The position numbers and the translations under genes are program-made. A model generated the notes under the pieces. The model saw only the letters and a list, made by a program, of their open reading frames with translations. It was not told the origin of the DNA and did no database searches. Source: an uncultured Eubacteriales bacterium (GTDB taxonomy: Bacteria; Bacillota; Clostridia; Oscillospirales; Acutalibacteraceae). Taken from it: 64,000 bases of DNA. The stretch lies in assembly GCA_934561055.1 (NCBI GenBank), contig CAKTFN010000001.1, positions 1 through 64,000 on the forward strand. Direction: 5' to 3'. Shown piece after piece: positions 53,584-62,355 of the stretch (position 1 is the first letter of the stretch; every line of letters begins with the position of its first letter).

Positions 53584-54793
53584 ACCAAAAGAACCTCAAA
53601 AGGTTGAAATGACCGAAAAAACCGAAAAACGCAGAACCGGCAATGTTCTTCTTGCCGTAATTCTTGCCGCGGTAATCATTGCTTCCGGTGTTTTCATCGC
53701 AAAATTTGCTCCCTCTTCTTCGGACGGCGGCGAAAGCGAAAAAACAACGTTTTCATCCGACGAAAAAACGACCGGAAGCGCACTGAAAAACGAAAACGAA
53801 ATTTCACAAAGCGGTTCCGGCTTTCCTCTTTCGTTTTCAAGCAACGACATTGTTGACATCGAAGCGGTCGGTTCGGACGTATACGTTGTTTCAAACGAAA
53901 TTCTTTTTTGCATTTCGTCTTCCGGAAAGCTGCTTTTTTCCCATGTTCTTAATTATTCGGAACCGGTTATAAAATCGAATGGAAATTACGGAATTGTTTT
54001 TGACCGCCTGAGCGGAAAATATGTCATAATTTCAAAGAAAAAAGTTGTTCATGAGGGACAAAGCGAAAATGCTTCTCAAATTCTTACGGCTCAGGTTTCT
54101 TCCGACGGAAGCTATGCTATCGCTTCAAGGAGTAATGAATCCGCCTGCATCCTCACATATTACGACAGAAACGGAAAAGAAAAGTTCAGCTGGGCGTGTA
54201 CAAAGGATCACATTGTTTCGGTTGCGATTTCTTCCGGAGGTCGTGAGCTTGCCTGCGCCGCACTTTCCGCTTCCGACGGCGAAATTGAAACGAAAGTTTA
54301 TCTTCTCGATATTTATTCAGACGAAACGGAGTTTGAATATACCGTCAAAGGAACGGCAGGGATTGACATTCGCTTTGCTTCTTCGTCAAAGCTCATGCTC
54401 CTTTGTTCCGACCGAAGACTTCTCATCGGCTCAAAAGGCGAAGGAAGCATTGAATCGACCGAAAAATATTCGTCTTCGCTTTTGAATTCGTTCAGCGACA
54501 AAGACGGCTATTCGGTAACGCTGACTTCAAAATTCGGTTCTTTCGGCGGCTACGAAATCAAAAATTATTCGCCGGACAACTCCGTGAACTACGTTTTTGA
54601 AACAGAAAGCAAAGTTACCGATGTTCTTTGCAGCGGAAAGAAAACTTATATTCTCACCGAGTCAGAGCTTATTTGCGTCAACTCTTTCGGAAAGGAAAGA
54701 AAAAGAAAAAAGCTTGAGGCCGCAGGGCTAGGAATGTGCCTTTCCTCCGGAACGGTCTATTATTATTCGCTCGGAAATCTTTACAAAGACTGA
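53570..54793 (+). CDS. DUF5711-like membrane-anchored beta-propeller protein
   Basis: 407 residues. An N-terminal cytoplasmic stretch rich in Glu and Lys (1-24) precedes one membrane helix (GNVLLAVILAAVIIASGVFIA, about 25-45) and a Ser/Glu-rich linker. The outside part is a run of short beta repeats like WD40/PQQ blades. This fits the DUF5711 group of Clostridia, whose function is unknown. It starts at TTG 53570 with GGGAGG 9 bases upstream, inside the truA end. It stands before the cvpA promoter. Confidence 0.6.
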   Translation: MQNNEPKEPQKVEMTEKTEKRRTGNVLLAVILAAVIIASGVFIAKFAPSSSDGGESEKTTFSSDEKTTGSALKNENEISQSGSGFPLSFSSNDIVDIEAVGSDVYVVSNEILFCISSSGKLLFSHVLNYSEPVIKSNGNYGIVFDRLSGKYVIISKKKVVHEGQSENASQILTAQVSSDGSYAIASRSNESACILTYYDRNGKEKFSWACTKDHIVSVAISSGGRELACAALSASDGEIETKVYLLDIYSDETEFEYTVKGTAGIDIRFASSSKLMLLCSDRRLLIGSKGEGSIESTEKYSSSLLNSFSDKDGYSVTLTSKFGSFGGYEIKNYSPDNSVNYVFETESKVTDVLCSGKKTYILTESELICVNSFGKERKRKKLEAAGLGMCLSSGTVYYYSLGNLYKD

Positions 54794-54833
54794 TTAATTT
54801 TTATTTATATCGCCAAAAATCGTCGATTAGCTG

Positions 54834-54862
54834 TTGTTAATTGTGATTTTATATGCTATAAT
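54834..54862 (+). promoter_or_regulatory. Promoter of cvpA-pgsA-clpE
   Basis: TTGTTA (54834-54839), a 17-base spacer and TATAAT (54857-54862) with an extended TG-n, about 44 bases before the cvpA start. Confidence 0.8.
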
Positions 54863-54905
54863 CGGTGAAAGCAAAAATGACTAAAAATCTGATCGGAGGA
54901 TAACA

Positions 54906-55616
54906 ATGTCATATATAATTGATATTCTTCTTGTTGCCGTTTTGGTTCTGGTTGCGGTTGTTGCGGCAAAGCGAGGCTTTTTCGCAACGCTCTTTGACCT
55001 TGCCGGCTACGTTCTTTCTTTCGTTGCGGCGAAGATTTTTTCCTCGTCCTTTGCGCCGCAGATCTATACTCAGTATTTTGAAGGTTATATTCGCGAAAGG
55101 GTGACGGCTTCTCTCGGTTCCGTTGCCTCGGCGGATTATTCTTCTCAGATCGAAAACGCAATCAATTCGATTCCCGAATCTTTTTCCGGAGTGATGGAAC
55201 TCATCGGAATTAATCGGGATCAGCTCGTTTCTCAGGTTTCCGATGCGAATCTTTCCGGTGAAAACCTCGTAAAAAATGTCATGACCAATATTGCCGAGCC
55301 TGTTTCGACGGCGGTGATCCGAACAATTCTTTTCATACTTCTGACGATTGTTTTTTCGTTTGTTCTGAAAATTGTTGTCCGCCTTCTTGACAAGGTGATT
55401 AAAAAACTTCCCGCAATCAAACAGATCAATTCCGGTCTCGGTTTTGTTCTCGGTGCGGTGAAGGGGATTTTCGTGGTAATTATCGCTGCGCTTCTTGTCG
55501 GTGTCGTTGCCGGACTTACGGGCAACAAAACCTTCATTGACGCGGCGGACAATTCACTAATTATAAACACAGTCAAAGGACTTTTAAAATCAATCAGCGG
55601 ATACGTTCCGGCTTGA
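54906..55616 (+). CDS. CvpA family membrane protein
   Basis: 236 residues with an N-terminal pair of helices (IIDILLVAVLVLVAVVAAKRGFFATL-type, residues 3-45) and a C-terminal pair, the CvpA/colicin V production arrangement. Family members affect envelope stability, and the mechanism is unknown. A long loop (about 50-130) separates the helix pairs. It starts an operon with pgsA. Confidence 0.82.
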   Translation: MSYIIDILLVAVLVLVAVVAAKRGFFATLFDLAGYVLSFVAAKIFSSSFAPQIYTQYFEGYIRERVTASLGSVASADYSSQIENAINSIPESFSGVMELIGINRDQLVSQVSDANLSGENLVKNVMTNIAEPVSTAVIRTILFILLTIVFSFVLKIVVRLLDKVIKKLPAIKQINSGLGFVLGAVKGIFVVIIAALLVGVVAGLTGNKTFIDAADNSLIINTVKGLLKSISGYVPA

Positions 55617-55634
55617 TTACAGGGGGATTTACTT

Positions 55635-56267
55635 ATGAAAGATTTGTTTAAAGGCTGTCTCACAATACCGAATCTTCTTTCGGTCATCAGAATTGCATTG
55701 ATTCCGGTTTTTGCCGTGATGTATCTTCAGGGAAATCAAATTCTCGCAATCATCATTCTTGCCGTTTCCGGACTCACCGATCTTTTCGACGGAAAAATTG
55801 CCCGTCGTTTTAATCAGGTCAGCGCACTCGGAAAAATTCTTGATCCGGTTGCCGATAAACTCACTCAGATAACAATCGCAGTCATTCTCTTCATCTGCTT
55901 CAGAAATTCTTCAAGCAGCATGATCAATGCCTTCGGCTGGGTTTTCCTTGTTTTTCTTATTAAAGAGGGAATCATGGTTGTCGGCGGTCTTGTGATGCTT
56001 CTTCTGAATATCCGTCCCGGTGCGGCAGAAATGCCCGGAAAGGTTGCAACCTGCACTTTTTACGGGGTGATGATTCTTGTAATCGCATTCGGTCCCGATG
56101 TCGGCGTACTCACAAACCTTTGGACAATGCCGGATATCATGACCGGAATTCTCGTTGTGGTTGCAGCTTGCACCTGCGTTTTTGCTTTTGCAAGCTATAT
56201 GCCGGAAACCTACAGACAGTTCCGTGATCACTTCAGAGAGAAAAAGGCGCAAAAAGTTTCAAAGTAA
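55635..56267 (+). CDS. pgsA: CDP-diacylglycerol-glycerol-3-phosphate 3-phosphatidyltransferase
   Basis: 210 residues with several membrane helices and the CDP-alcohol phosphotransferase signature DGKIARR...G...DPVAD (D53 to D75 region) in full. It makes phosphatidylglycerol phosphate for membrane lipids. A GGGGG site precedes the ATG, and it is 18 bases after cvpA. Confidence 0.93.
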   Translation: MKDLFKGCLTIPNLLSVIRIALIPVFAVMYLQGNQILAIIILAVSGLTDLFDGKIARRFNQVSALGKILDPVADKLTQITIAVILFICFRNSSSSMINAFGWVFLVFLIKEGIMVVGGLVMLLLNIRPGAAEMPGKVATCTFYGVMILVIAFGPDVGVLTNLWTMPDIMTGILVVVAACTCVFAFASYMPETYRQFRDHFREKKAQKVSK

Positions 56268-56308
56268 TCAATTGAATAATAAGCATTCTGTTTTTCAAGG
56301 AGTATACA

Positions 56309-58645
56309 ATGAAAAAAGTAGTTTGTAGCAGGTGCAAAAAACGTCCTGCTGTAATATTCATTTCAAAAATCATTGACGGAAAAACCGTTCCGGAAGGACT
56401 TTGTCTTCAGTGTGCGATGGAGATGAACATCGGTCCCATCAAGCAGATGATGGACAGCATGGGAATCACCGAGGAAGACGTTGACGCCCTTTCCGAACAG
56501 TTCAGCAATATGTTCCCCGAATCGGACGAAGAGGACGGCGGATTTGAAGCAGGCGGTTCTCCGACTGTTCCGTTTTTGCAGGGACTTCTCGGTGACCTTC
56601 AAAACGGACTTCAGAACGGTCTTATGAATATGCCGAACGAAGCAGCCCAAAAGGCCGAAAGCGAAGAACAGGCTCCGCCGGTTCAGAACACTGAAAAAAT
56701 GACTCGAAAGCAGCGCAAAGCCGCCGCAAAGAAGAGGAAATTTTTGAACCTTTATTGTACCGATCTCACGGAACGTGCGCGTGAGGGCAAAATTGACAAT
56801 ATCATCGGCCGCAATAAGGAAATTGCACGCGTGACGCAGATTCTCTGCCGCCGCTCAAAGAACAATCCCTGCCTTATCGGTGAGCCGGGCGTCGGAAAAA
56901 CCGCAATCGCCGAAGGACTTGCTCTCAAGATTGCAAGGGGAGAGGTTCCCGCAAGACTTGCGGACAAAGAGATTCATCTTCTTGATCTTACCGCTCTTGT
57001 TGCCGGAACCCAGTTCAGAGGTCAGTTTGAAAGCCGAATCAAAAACCTTATTGATGAAGTTAAGGCGAACGGAAACATCATTCTTTTCATTGATGAGGTT
57101 CACAATCTCGTCGGAACCGGTGACGCCGAAGGCTCAATGAACGCCGCAAATATTTTGAAACCGGCGCTTTCACGGGGTGAGATTCAGGTTATCGGTGCAA
57201 CCACTTTTACCGAATACAGAAAGAACATCGAAAAGGATGCCGCTCTTGAAAGACGTTTTCAGCCGGTCAAGGTTGAAGAACCTTCAATTGACGATGCAAC
57301 CGATATTCTTCTCGGAATCAAGAGTTATTATGAAAACTATCACCGTGTAAGAATCAGCGACGCTCTCGTCAGAAGAACCGTTGTTCTTTCGGAAAGATAT
57401 ATTACCGACAGATTCCTGCCCGATAAAGCGATTGACCTTCTTGACGAGGCTTGTACCTGTGCAAACCTCAGAAACAAAGCAATCAGCGATTTTCAAATTA
57501 ATGCGCAAAAGCTTGAAGATTTGAAACTTGATGAAGAAGATCTTTATGCTCAGACCGATAACGTTGATTATGAAGCAATTGCGAATATCAAGTCCGAAAT
57601 CGTGAAGTGCGAAGACGCTCAAAAGGAGCTTGAAGAAAAAGCTTCGGACAATGCCGTAAAAGAAGAGGATATTGCAAAAGTTATTGAACTTTGGACGGGT
57701 ATTCCGGCAAGTAAGGTTATCGAAAGCGATCTCAAACGCCTTGCAAATCTTGAAGATACGCTTAAAGCGCGTGTGATCGGTCAGGACGAAGCGGTAAAAG
57801 CGATTGCCGCCGCAATCAGAAGAAGCCGTGTTCAGATAAGTCCGCGCCGCCGTCCGGCATCGTTCATTTTTGTCGGCCCGACGGGTGTCGGAAAAACCGA
57901 GCTGGTGAAGCAGATTGCGAACGAGCTGTTTAATACTCCCGAAACGCTTATAAGGCTTGATATGTCCGAATTCATGGAAAAACACAGCGTTTCAAGAATT
58001 ATCGGATCGCCTCCGGGATATGTCGGTTATGATGAAGCCGGTCAGCTCACGGAAAAGGTCAGAAGAAAGCCGTATTCGGTAATCCTTTTTGACGAAATAG
58101 AAAAAGCTCACCCGGACGTTATGAACATTCTTCTTCAGATTCTTGACGAAGGTCGCATAACCGACGCACAGGGCAGAACGGTTAATTTTGAAAACACAAT
58201 CATTGTAATGACCTCAAATGCCGGAAGCGAGCAAAAGAGCGGTGCTCTCGGTTTCGGAAAAGATAAGGGTGATGCAACGAGGGAACGCATTATGAAAGCC
58301 CTTTCAGACTTCCTTCGTCCGGAGTTTCTCGGAAGAGTTGACGAGATTGCCGTTTTTAACGCTCTTACCGAAGAGGACTATAAGAAAATTTCGGTTCTTC
58401 TTTTGAACGAGCTTAAGGATTCGCTTAAAGAAAAGCCGATTGATCTGACGTGGACAAACGATGTTCCGGAATATCTTGCAAAAAAGGCTGTTGTCGGAAC
58501 GAGAGGTGCAAGAGATCTTAGAAATATTATCCGAAAAGAGATTGAAGACGCAATCGCAACAATAATTATCGATAATTATGAAAGCACCGTCAGCGCAATC
58601 AGTGTTGAGGTCAAAGACGGAAAGCTTGAAACGAACTATCTTTAA
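56309..58645 (+). CDS. clpE: ClpE-type ATP-dependent unfoldase
   Basis: 778 residues. An N-terminal zinc finger C6-x2-C9-x22-C32-x2-C35 is exactly the ClpE pattern. After an acidic linker (60-130) come two AAA+ modules: Walker A GEPGVGKT at 192-199 and GPTGVGKT at 524-531. The LGF tripeptide at 647-649 is the loop that docks on ClpP, so proteolysis is likely. In Firmicutes ClpE is a heat-shock unfoldase controlled by CtsR, but no CtsR heptad repeat or ctsR-mcsAB genes were seen nearby. It is about 80 residues longer than Bacillus ClpE, mostly in the linker. A strong terminator follows. Confidence 0.88.
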   Translation: MKKVVCSRCKKRPAVIFISKIIDGKTVPEGLCLQCAMEMNIGPIKQMMDSMGITEEDVDALSEQFSNMFPESDEEDGGFEAGGSPTVPFLQGLLGDLQNGLQNGLMNMPNEAAQKAESEEQAPPVQNTEKMTRKQRKAAAKKRKFLNLYCTDLTERAREGKIDNIIGRNKEIARVTQILCRRSKNNPCLIGEPGVGKTAIAEGLALKIARGEVPARLADKEIHLLDLTALVAGTQFRGQFESRIKNLIDEVKANGNIILFIDEVHNLVGTGDAEGSMNAANILKPALSRGEIQVIGATTFTEYRKNIEKDAALERRFQPVKVEEPSIDDATDILLGIKSYYENYHRVRISDALVRRTVVLSERYITDRFLPDKAIDLLDEACTCANLRNKAISDFQINAQKLEDLKLDEEDLYAQTDNVDYEAIANIKSEIVKCEDAQKELEEKASDNAVKEEDIAKVIELWTGIPASKVIESDLKRLANLEDTLKARVIGQDEAVKAIAAAIRRSRVQISPRRRPASFIFVGPTGVGKTELVKQIANELFNTPETLIRLDMSEFMEKHSVSRIIGSPPGYVGYDEAGQLTEKVRRKPYSVILFDEIEKAHPDVMNILLQILDEGRITDAQGRTVNFENTIIVMTSNAGSEQKSGALGFGKDKGDATRERIMKALSDFLRPEFLGRVDEIAVFNALTEEDYKKISVLLLNELKDSLKEKPIDLTWTNDVPEYLAKKAVVGTRGARDLRNIIRKEIEDAIATIIIDNYESTVSAISVEVKDGKLETNYL

Positions 58646-58652
58646 AGTTAAA

Positions 58653-58703
58653 TCCGGGCGAAAGAAGAAAAAGCGCTTTCGCCCGGAATCAAGCTCTGTT
58701 TTT
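58653..58703 (+). terminator. Terminator of clpE
   Basis: A perfect 12-bp GC-rich stem (58653-58664 with 58676-58687) and 11-base loop, with a uridine run ten bases later. Nothing else was recognised before the tRNA promoter. Confidence 0.85.
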
Positions 58704-58771
58704 TCCAATTAAGGGGATATAATGACCGATCAAAAAAGCCTGAAAAAAATCAAATTTTTTTGAAAAAAGTC

Positions 58772-58800
58772 TTGACTTTTGGAGTGCATTATAATATAAT
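58772..58800 (+). promoter_or_regulatory. Promoter of the tRNA cluster
   Basis: TTGACT (58772-58777), a 17-base spacer and TATAAT (58795-58800). A second TATAAT at 58790 has too short a spacer. The first tRNA starts 24 bases later. Confidence 0.85.
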
Positions 58801-58824
58801 ATTCAACGTTGCACGAGGTAATAT

Positions 58825-58898
58825 GCGGGTGTAGTTCAATGGTAGAATCCCAGCCTTCCAAGCTGGTCGTGTGGGTTCGATTCCCATCACCCGCTCCA
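58825..58898 (+). tRNA. tRNA-Gly (TCC anticodon)
   Basis: Acceptor arms GCGGGTG and CACCCGC pair fully, the anticodon loop is CTTCCAA inside a CCAGC/GCTGG stem, and GGTTCGATTC forms the T loop. CCA is encoded at 58896-58898. Confidence 0.95.
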
Positions 58899-58914
58899 TT
58901 TTTTTTTGTCATTT

Positions 58915-58991
58915 GCGGTTTTAGCTCAGCTGGATAGAGCAACTGCCTTCTAAGCAGTAGGCCGGGGGTTCGAGTCCCTTAAACCGCGCCA
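58915..58991 (+). tRNA. tRNA-Arg (TCT anticodon)
   Basis: Acceptor GCGGTTT pairs with AAACCGC, and the anticodon loop CTTCTAA lies in an ACTGC/GCAGT stem. Discriminator G and an encoded CCA follow. Confidence 0.95.
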
Positions 58992-58997
58992 ACAGGC

Positions 58998-59075
58998 GGT
59001 GGGTATAGCTCAGTTGGTTAGAGCGCCAGGTTGTGGCCCTGGAGGCCATCGGTTCGAATCCGATTATCCACCCCA
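58998..59075 (+). tRNA. tRNA-His (GTG anticodon)
   Basis: Acceptor GTGGGTA pairs with TATCCAC, and the anticodon loop TTGTGGC lies in a CCAGG/CCTGG stem. The extra G at -1 (58998) opposite discriminator C, the histidine identity element, is encoded, as is CCA. Confidence 0.95.
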
Positions 59076-59134
59076 TATTTTTTGGAACGTCTGCTTCATG
59101 TTTTAAGAAACTAAGCGGGCGTCGATTACTATTT

Positions 59135-59209
59135 AGGGGTGTAGCCAAGCGGTAAGGCATCGCACTTTGACTGCGACATTCGTAGGTTCGAGTCCTGCCA
59201 TCCCTGCCA
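59135..59209 (+). tRNA. tRNA-Gln (TTG anticodon)
   Basis: Acceptor AGGGGTG pairs with CATCCCT (one G-T pair), and the anticodon loop CTTTGAC lies in a TCGCA/TGCGA stem. Discriminator G and CCA are encoded. Confidence 0.95.
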
Positions 59210-59238
59210 TAATTACAGGTCAATATGATGGCCTGTGT

Positions 59239-59266
59239 GAAAGCCTTTGAGAAATCAAGGGCTTTC
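59239..59266 (+). terminator. Hairpin ending the tRNA cluster
   Basis: A 12-bp stem (59239-59250 with 59255-59266, one T-G pair) with a GAAA tetraloop directly after the last tRNA and before the MITE. The uridine tract is poor. Confidence 0.65.
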
Positions 59267-59273
59267 GTCATTC

Positions 59274-59388
59274 TGGCTCTATGTCAATAGTTGGGGTAGA
59301 AAAAAAGGAAATGAAGCAGCAGTCGCCGTCAGGCAGCTGCTAAACATTTCTGTTTTATCTTTTTACCCCAACCATTGACATAGAGCCA
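59274..59388. mobile_element. MITE, 115 bp, with 25-bp terminal inverted repeats
   Basis: The left end (59274-59298) and right end (59364-59388) are inverted repeats of 25 bases with one mismatch, starting TGGCTCTATGTCAAT. Looser complementarity continues inward, and a short central hairpin pairs AGCAGC (59315-59320) with GCTGCT (59336-59341). There is no reading frame inside. The tips (GGCTCT...GTCAAT...GGGGT) resemble ISL3-family insertion sequence ends, so a related transposase elsewhere could mobilise it. No clear target-site duplication is present. The right end abuts a duplicated terminator segment. Confidence 0.8.
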
Positions 59389-59472
59389 ATATTAATATGC
59401 GCTCACTTTTCGGTGGGCGCTTTTTTGTTTGTTATGCTGTTAACAACTGTGCGGGGCACAGCTGTTATAAAT
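59388..59472 (+). repeat. Duplicated terminator segment, copy 2 (joined to the MITE)
   Basis: Bases 59388-59442 are identical to the 55 bases after nadE. Then 25 extra bases (59442-59466) form an 11-bp hairpin with one mismatch and end in the same GCTGTT that precedes them, after which the match resumes (ATAAAT). The left limit coincides with the MITE tip. Confidence 0.9.
59399..59426 (+). terminator. Copied nadE terminator
   Basis: The same GCGCTCAC/GTGGGCGC stem and six uridines as after nadE. Here it has no upstream protein gene and may only block transcription coming from the tRNA cluster. Confidence 0.8.
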
Positions 59473-59508
59473 CTAATTCTTATTTTTAATTAAAATGAAT
59501 CAATAATA

Positions 59509-59537
59509 TTGAATTATATATCAATTTATTATATAAT
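59509..59537 (+). promoter_or_regulatory. Promoter of the WYL regulator gene
   Basis: TTGAAT (59509-59514), a 17-base spacer and TATAAT (59532-59537) in very AT-rich sequence, leaving a 5' leader of about 65 bases. Confidence 0.65.
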
Positions 59538-59610
59538 ATTTCTTAATAATCAGTCGAACTGCTTAATTACGTATAAGTGAAATCGGACATTTAAGAACGG
59601 GAGGTTGTTT

Positions 59611-60633
59611 ATGGCAAAGAAAGGCTCAACAAAGCTGAAACTTTTGTATATTAAAGATTATCTCGAACGATACAGCGATGAAGACCATCCGGTCAGCGCC
59701 GAAAATCTTCAGGAAATGCTTGAAAAGAACGGAATTGAGTGTGAAAGAAAATCAATATACAGTGATGTTCAGGCACTGCGAGATTACGGCATGGAAATCT
59801 TCCGAGTGAAATCTCCGGTCAACGGATATTATCTTGCGTCGCGTAATTTTGAAGAGGCGCAAATCAGACTTCTCATTGATGCCGTCCAGGCGGCAAGTTT
59901 CATTACAGAAAAAAAGACAAAGGAACTTGTCAAAAAAATCGCCTCACTCTGCAGTGAGGGGACGGGGAGACAACTGACAAGACAGGTATATATCGAAAAC
60001 CGTCTTAAATGCGCAAATGAAGAAATCTATTATAATATTGATGTTCTTAACCGTGCAATCAGATTGCGGAAAAAGGTGACGTTTTTATATTGCAAAAGGA
60101 TTGTTACCGATGATAATAAGGCAGTGAAAATTAAAGAGAGAAGGCACACAATAAGCCCGTATTCGCTCATTTGGTCGAACGACCATTATTATCTGATCGG
60201 TAATTATCAAAAGTATGACAATCTCATGCATATGAGAATCGACCGAATGAAAAAGGTTGAAATGCTTGACGAAACAATTCGTCCGTTCAGCGAAGTGTCC
60301 CAATACAGGAGCTATTTTGACAGTGCGGATTATGTAAGCAAACTTTTCAATATGTTCAGCGGAAGTCTCCAACAACTCGATTTTGTTTGCAGCAACTCAA
60401 TTCTTGAAGAAATTCTTGACCGTTTCGGAACAGGTGTTTTTATCACGAAGTGTGAAAACGAAGACTGTTTCAGAATGAGAACGAAGATTGCCGTCAGTGA
60501 AGGACTGATTTCATGGATAATGCAGTTTGGAAACAAGATTGAGGTTGTTGAGCCGGCTTCTTTGAGAAATCAGATCAAGGAAAAAGCGCAGGAGATTTTC
60601 GATGTTTATAAATATGAGAGTGTTTTTGAATGA
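59611..60633 (+). CDS. WYL-domain transcriptional regulator
   Basis: 340 residues. An N-terminal winged helix (LKLLYIKDYLERYSDE, then CERKSIYSDVQALRDYG near 43-60) precedes a WYL domain around 135-220 (VTFLYCKR, then ISPYSLIWSNDHYYLIG). The motif reads YYL, not WYL, at its centre. A C-terminal WCX-like extension follows. WYL domains bind small ligands or nucleic acid and gate DNA-binding activity. GGGAGG 6 bases before ATG 59611 sets the start. Two inverted repeats just downstream of its stop are candidate binding sites. The target gene is unknown. Confidence 0.85.
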   Translation: MAKKGSTKLKLLYIKDYLERYSDEDHPVSAENLQEMLEKNGIECERKSIYSDVQALRDYGMEIFRVKSPVNGYYLASRNFEEAQIRLLIDAVQAASFITEKKTKELVKKIASLCSEGTGRQLTRQVYIENRLKCANEEIYYNIDVLNRAIRLRKKVTFLYCKRIVTDDNKAVKIKERRHTISPYSLIWSNDHYYLIGNYQKYDNLMHMRIDRMKKVEMLDETIRPFSEVSQYRSYFDSADYVSKLFNMFSGSLQQLDFVCSNSILEEILDRFGTGVFITKCENEDCFRMRTKIAVSEGLISWIMQFGNKIEVVEPASLRNQIKEKAQEIFDVYKYESVFE

Positions 60634-60639
60634 TAAAAT

Positions 60640-60669
60640 AATTGAAAATACTTCAATTGTGTCACAATT
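60640..60669. promoter_or_regulatory. Two overlapping inverted repeats after the WYL gene
   Basis: AATTGAA (60640-60646) pairs with TTCAATT (60652-60658), and AATTGTG (60655-60661) pairs with CACAATT (60663-60669) around a single T. Both are perfect. They could be operators for the SDR gene or part of a weak terminator; there is no uridine run. Confidence 0.4.
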
Positions 60670-60806
60670 AACAAATTGAGAACCGTAAATTTATTAAATC
60701 TGTTGAGATAAACTTAACGAACTGTTAACAAATCATCTTTCGGGATGTTGTATACTTTAAAAGGTATGTAATTTAAACAATTTTTTTAGATTGGTGGTAT
60801 GTTTAA

Positions 60807-62312
60807 ATGAAAAAGACAGTTTTTCTTACAGGCGCGTCCGGAACAATGGGCTTTGAAGGTTTCAAAGAACTTTATATCAGACGAAACATGTATGACATTG
60901 TTCTCCTTCTCAGAGACAGCAAGAAAAACAGAAATCTCTTCGCTCCGTACATGAGTGATTCAAGCGTTAAAATCGTTTGGGGTGACCTCACTGTTTATGA
61001 AGACGTTCTTGAATGTGTTAACGGTGCGGACTATATTCTTCACGTCGGCGGACTTGTTTCACCGGCAGCCGACTATTTCCCGAAGAAGACTCTCTTTACA
61101 AACGTAACTGCAATGGAAAACATCGTCAAGGCTGTTAAATCTCAGCCCGACCCCGATGCAGTAAAAGTTGTTTATATCGGAACCGTCGCTCAGACAGGTG
61201 ACAGAAATGCTCCCGTTCATTGGGGCAGAACCGGTGACCCGATTCAGATCAGCGTTTATGACCATTACGCAATCAGCAAGACCAAGGCTGAAGCTCTTCT
61301 TGCGGATTCCGGACTTAAATATTGGGTTTCTCTTCGTCAGACCGGAATTCTTTATGCTGATATTCTTAAGAACATGGATCCGATCATGTATCACGTTCCC
61401 ATCAACGGAATGCTTGAATGGGCAACCGTCGAAGACAGCGGACGTCTTTGCGCAAAGGTCTGCAACGACAGACTTCCCGAGGACTTCTGGCGTCGTTTCT
61501 ACAACATAAGCTCAGGCCATGATTACAGACTCACAAACTATGAATTTGAAGTTCTTCTTCTTAACGCCATCGGCATGAAGGGCGCTGACATTCCGAAGAA
61601 GATTTTCAATCCGAACTGGTTTATCAACCGTAACTTCCACGGTCAGTGGTATACCGATGCCGATGATCTTGAAAATTATCTTCACTTCAGAGCAAACATT
61701 CCTGTTAAGGAATACTTCAAGTCTCTTGCGAAGAAAGCTCCGTTCTACTTCAAAATGTCCGGCCTTGCTCCGATGTCGCTTGTTAAGAAGTTCATGATGG
61801 AACCGATTGCAAACGCTCCGCTTTACGGAACTCAGACATGGATTAAGAACGGAATGAAGGACAGAATCACTGCTTTCTACGGCTCAAAGGAAGAATACGC
61901 TAAGATTCCGAGCAATTGGGATGACTTTGAAGTTGTTATTCCCGATAAGGAACACCCCGAAAACCTTCTTGACCACGGTTATGATGAGAGCAAGCCGCTT
62001 GAAAAGCTTACTCTTGCCGAACTCAAAAAGGCGGCAGCCTTCAGAGGCGGCGAATGCCTTGAAAAGAAGGCTCCGAAGGATATCTACACTCCGATCAAAT
62101 GGAAATGCGCTTGCGGCGCTGAATTTGAAATGTCTGTTAACCTTGTTCTCGGCGGCGGTCACTGGTGCCCCGAATGCCTTCCGATGCCCTGGAAGTATGA
62201 TGAAATTGCAAAGGTTAACCCGTTCTTTGCTCAGGTTTGGTATGCTCACCACAGCAAGGATGAAAACAACGTTTATACCGAGGATATTTACTACGGTTAC
62301 GACGAAAAATAA
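60807..62312 (+). CDS. NAD-dependent epimerase/dehydratase with C-terminal zinc ribbon
   Basis: 501 residues. Residues 1-300 are an extended SDR: GASGTMGFEG near 9 binds the dinucleotide, and Y154-x3-K158 (YAISK) is the catalytic pair. Residues 300-425 are helical and unassigned. The C-terminus has C434, C436, C454 and C457 (CAC and CPEC), a zinc-ribbon arrangement unusual for SDRs. No signal peptide or membrane segment is present. The substrate (nucleotide sugar, steroid or other) is unknown. It follows the WYL regulator after 170 bases; TATACT at 60751-60756 may be its -10 box. A strong terminator follows. Confidence 0.72.
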   Translation: MKKTVFLTGASGTMGFEGFKELYIRRNMYDIVLLLRDSKKNRNLFAPYMSDSSVKIVWGDLTVYEDVLECVNGADYILHVGGLVSPAADYFPKKTLFTNVTAMENIVKAVKSQPDPDAVKVVYIGTVAQTGDRNAPVHWGRTGDPIQISVYDHYAISKTKAEALLADSGLKYWVSLRQTGILYADILKNMDPIMYHVPINGMLEWATVEDSGRLCAKVCNDRLPEDFWRRFYNISSGHDYRLTNYEFEVLLLNAIGMKGADIPKKIFNPNWFINRNFHGQWYTDADDLENYLHFRANIPVKEYFKSLAKKAPFYFKMSGLAPMSLVKKFMMEPIANAPLYGTQTWIKNGMKDRITAFYGSKEEYAKIPSNWDDFEVVIPDKEHPENLLDHGYDESKPLEKLTLAELKKAAAFRGGECLEKKAPKDIYTPIKWKCACGAEFEMSVNLVLGGGHWCPECLPMPWKYDEIAKVNPFFAQVWYAHHSKDENNVYTEDIYYGYDEK

Positions 62313-62327
62313 TTTTCAAAACCTTTT

Positions 62328-62355
62328 CCCGCTCCGAAAGGAGCGGGCTTTTTTT
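62328..62355 (+). terminator. Terminator of the SDR gene
   Basis: A perfect 8-bp GC stem with a GAAA tetraloop and a run of seven uridines. Confidence 0.95.

Noticed and set aside
58998..59075. Extra 5' G on tRNA-His as an anomaly
   Set aside because: G-1 opposite C73 is the normal bacterial histidine identity element.
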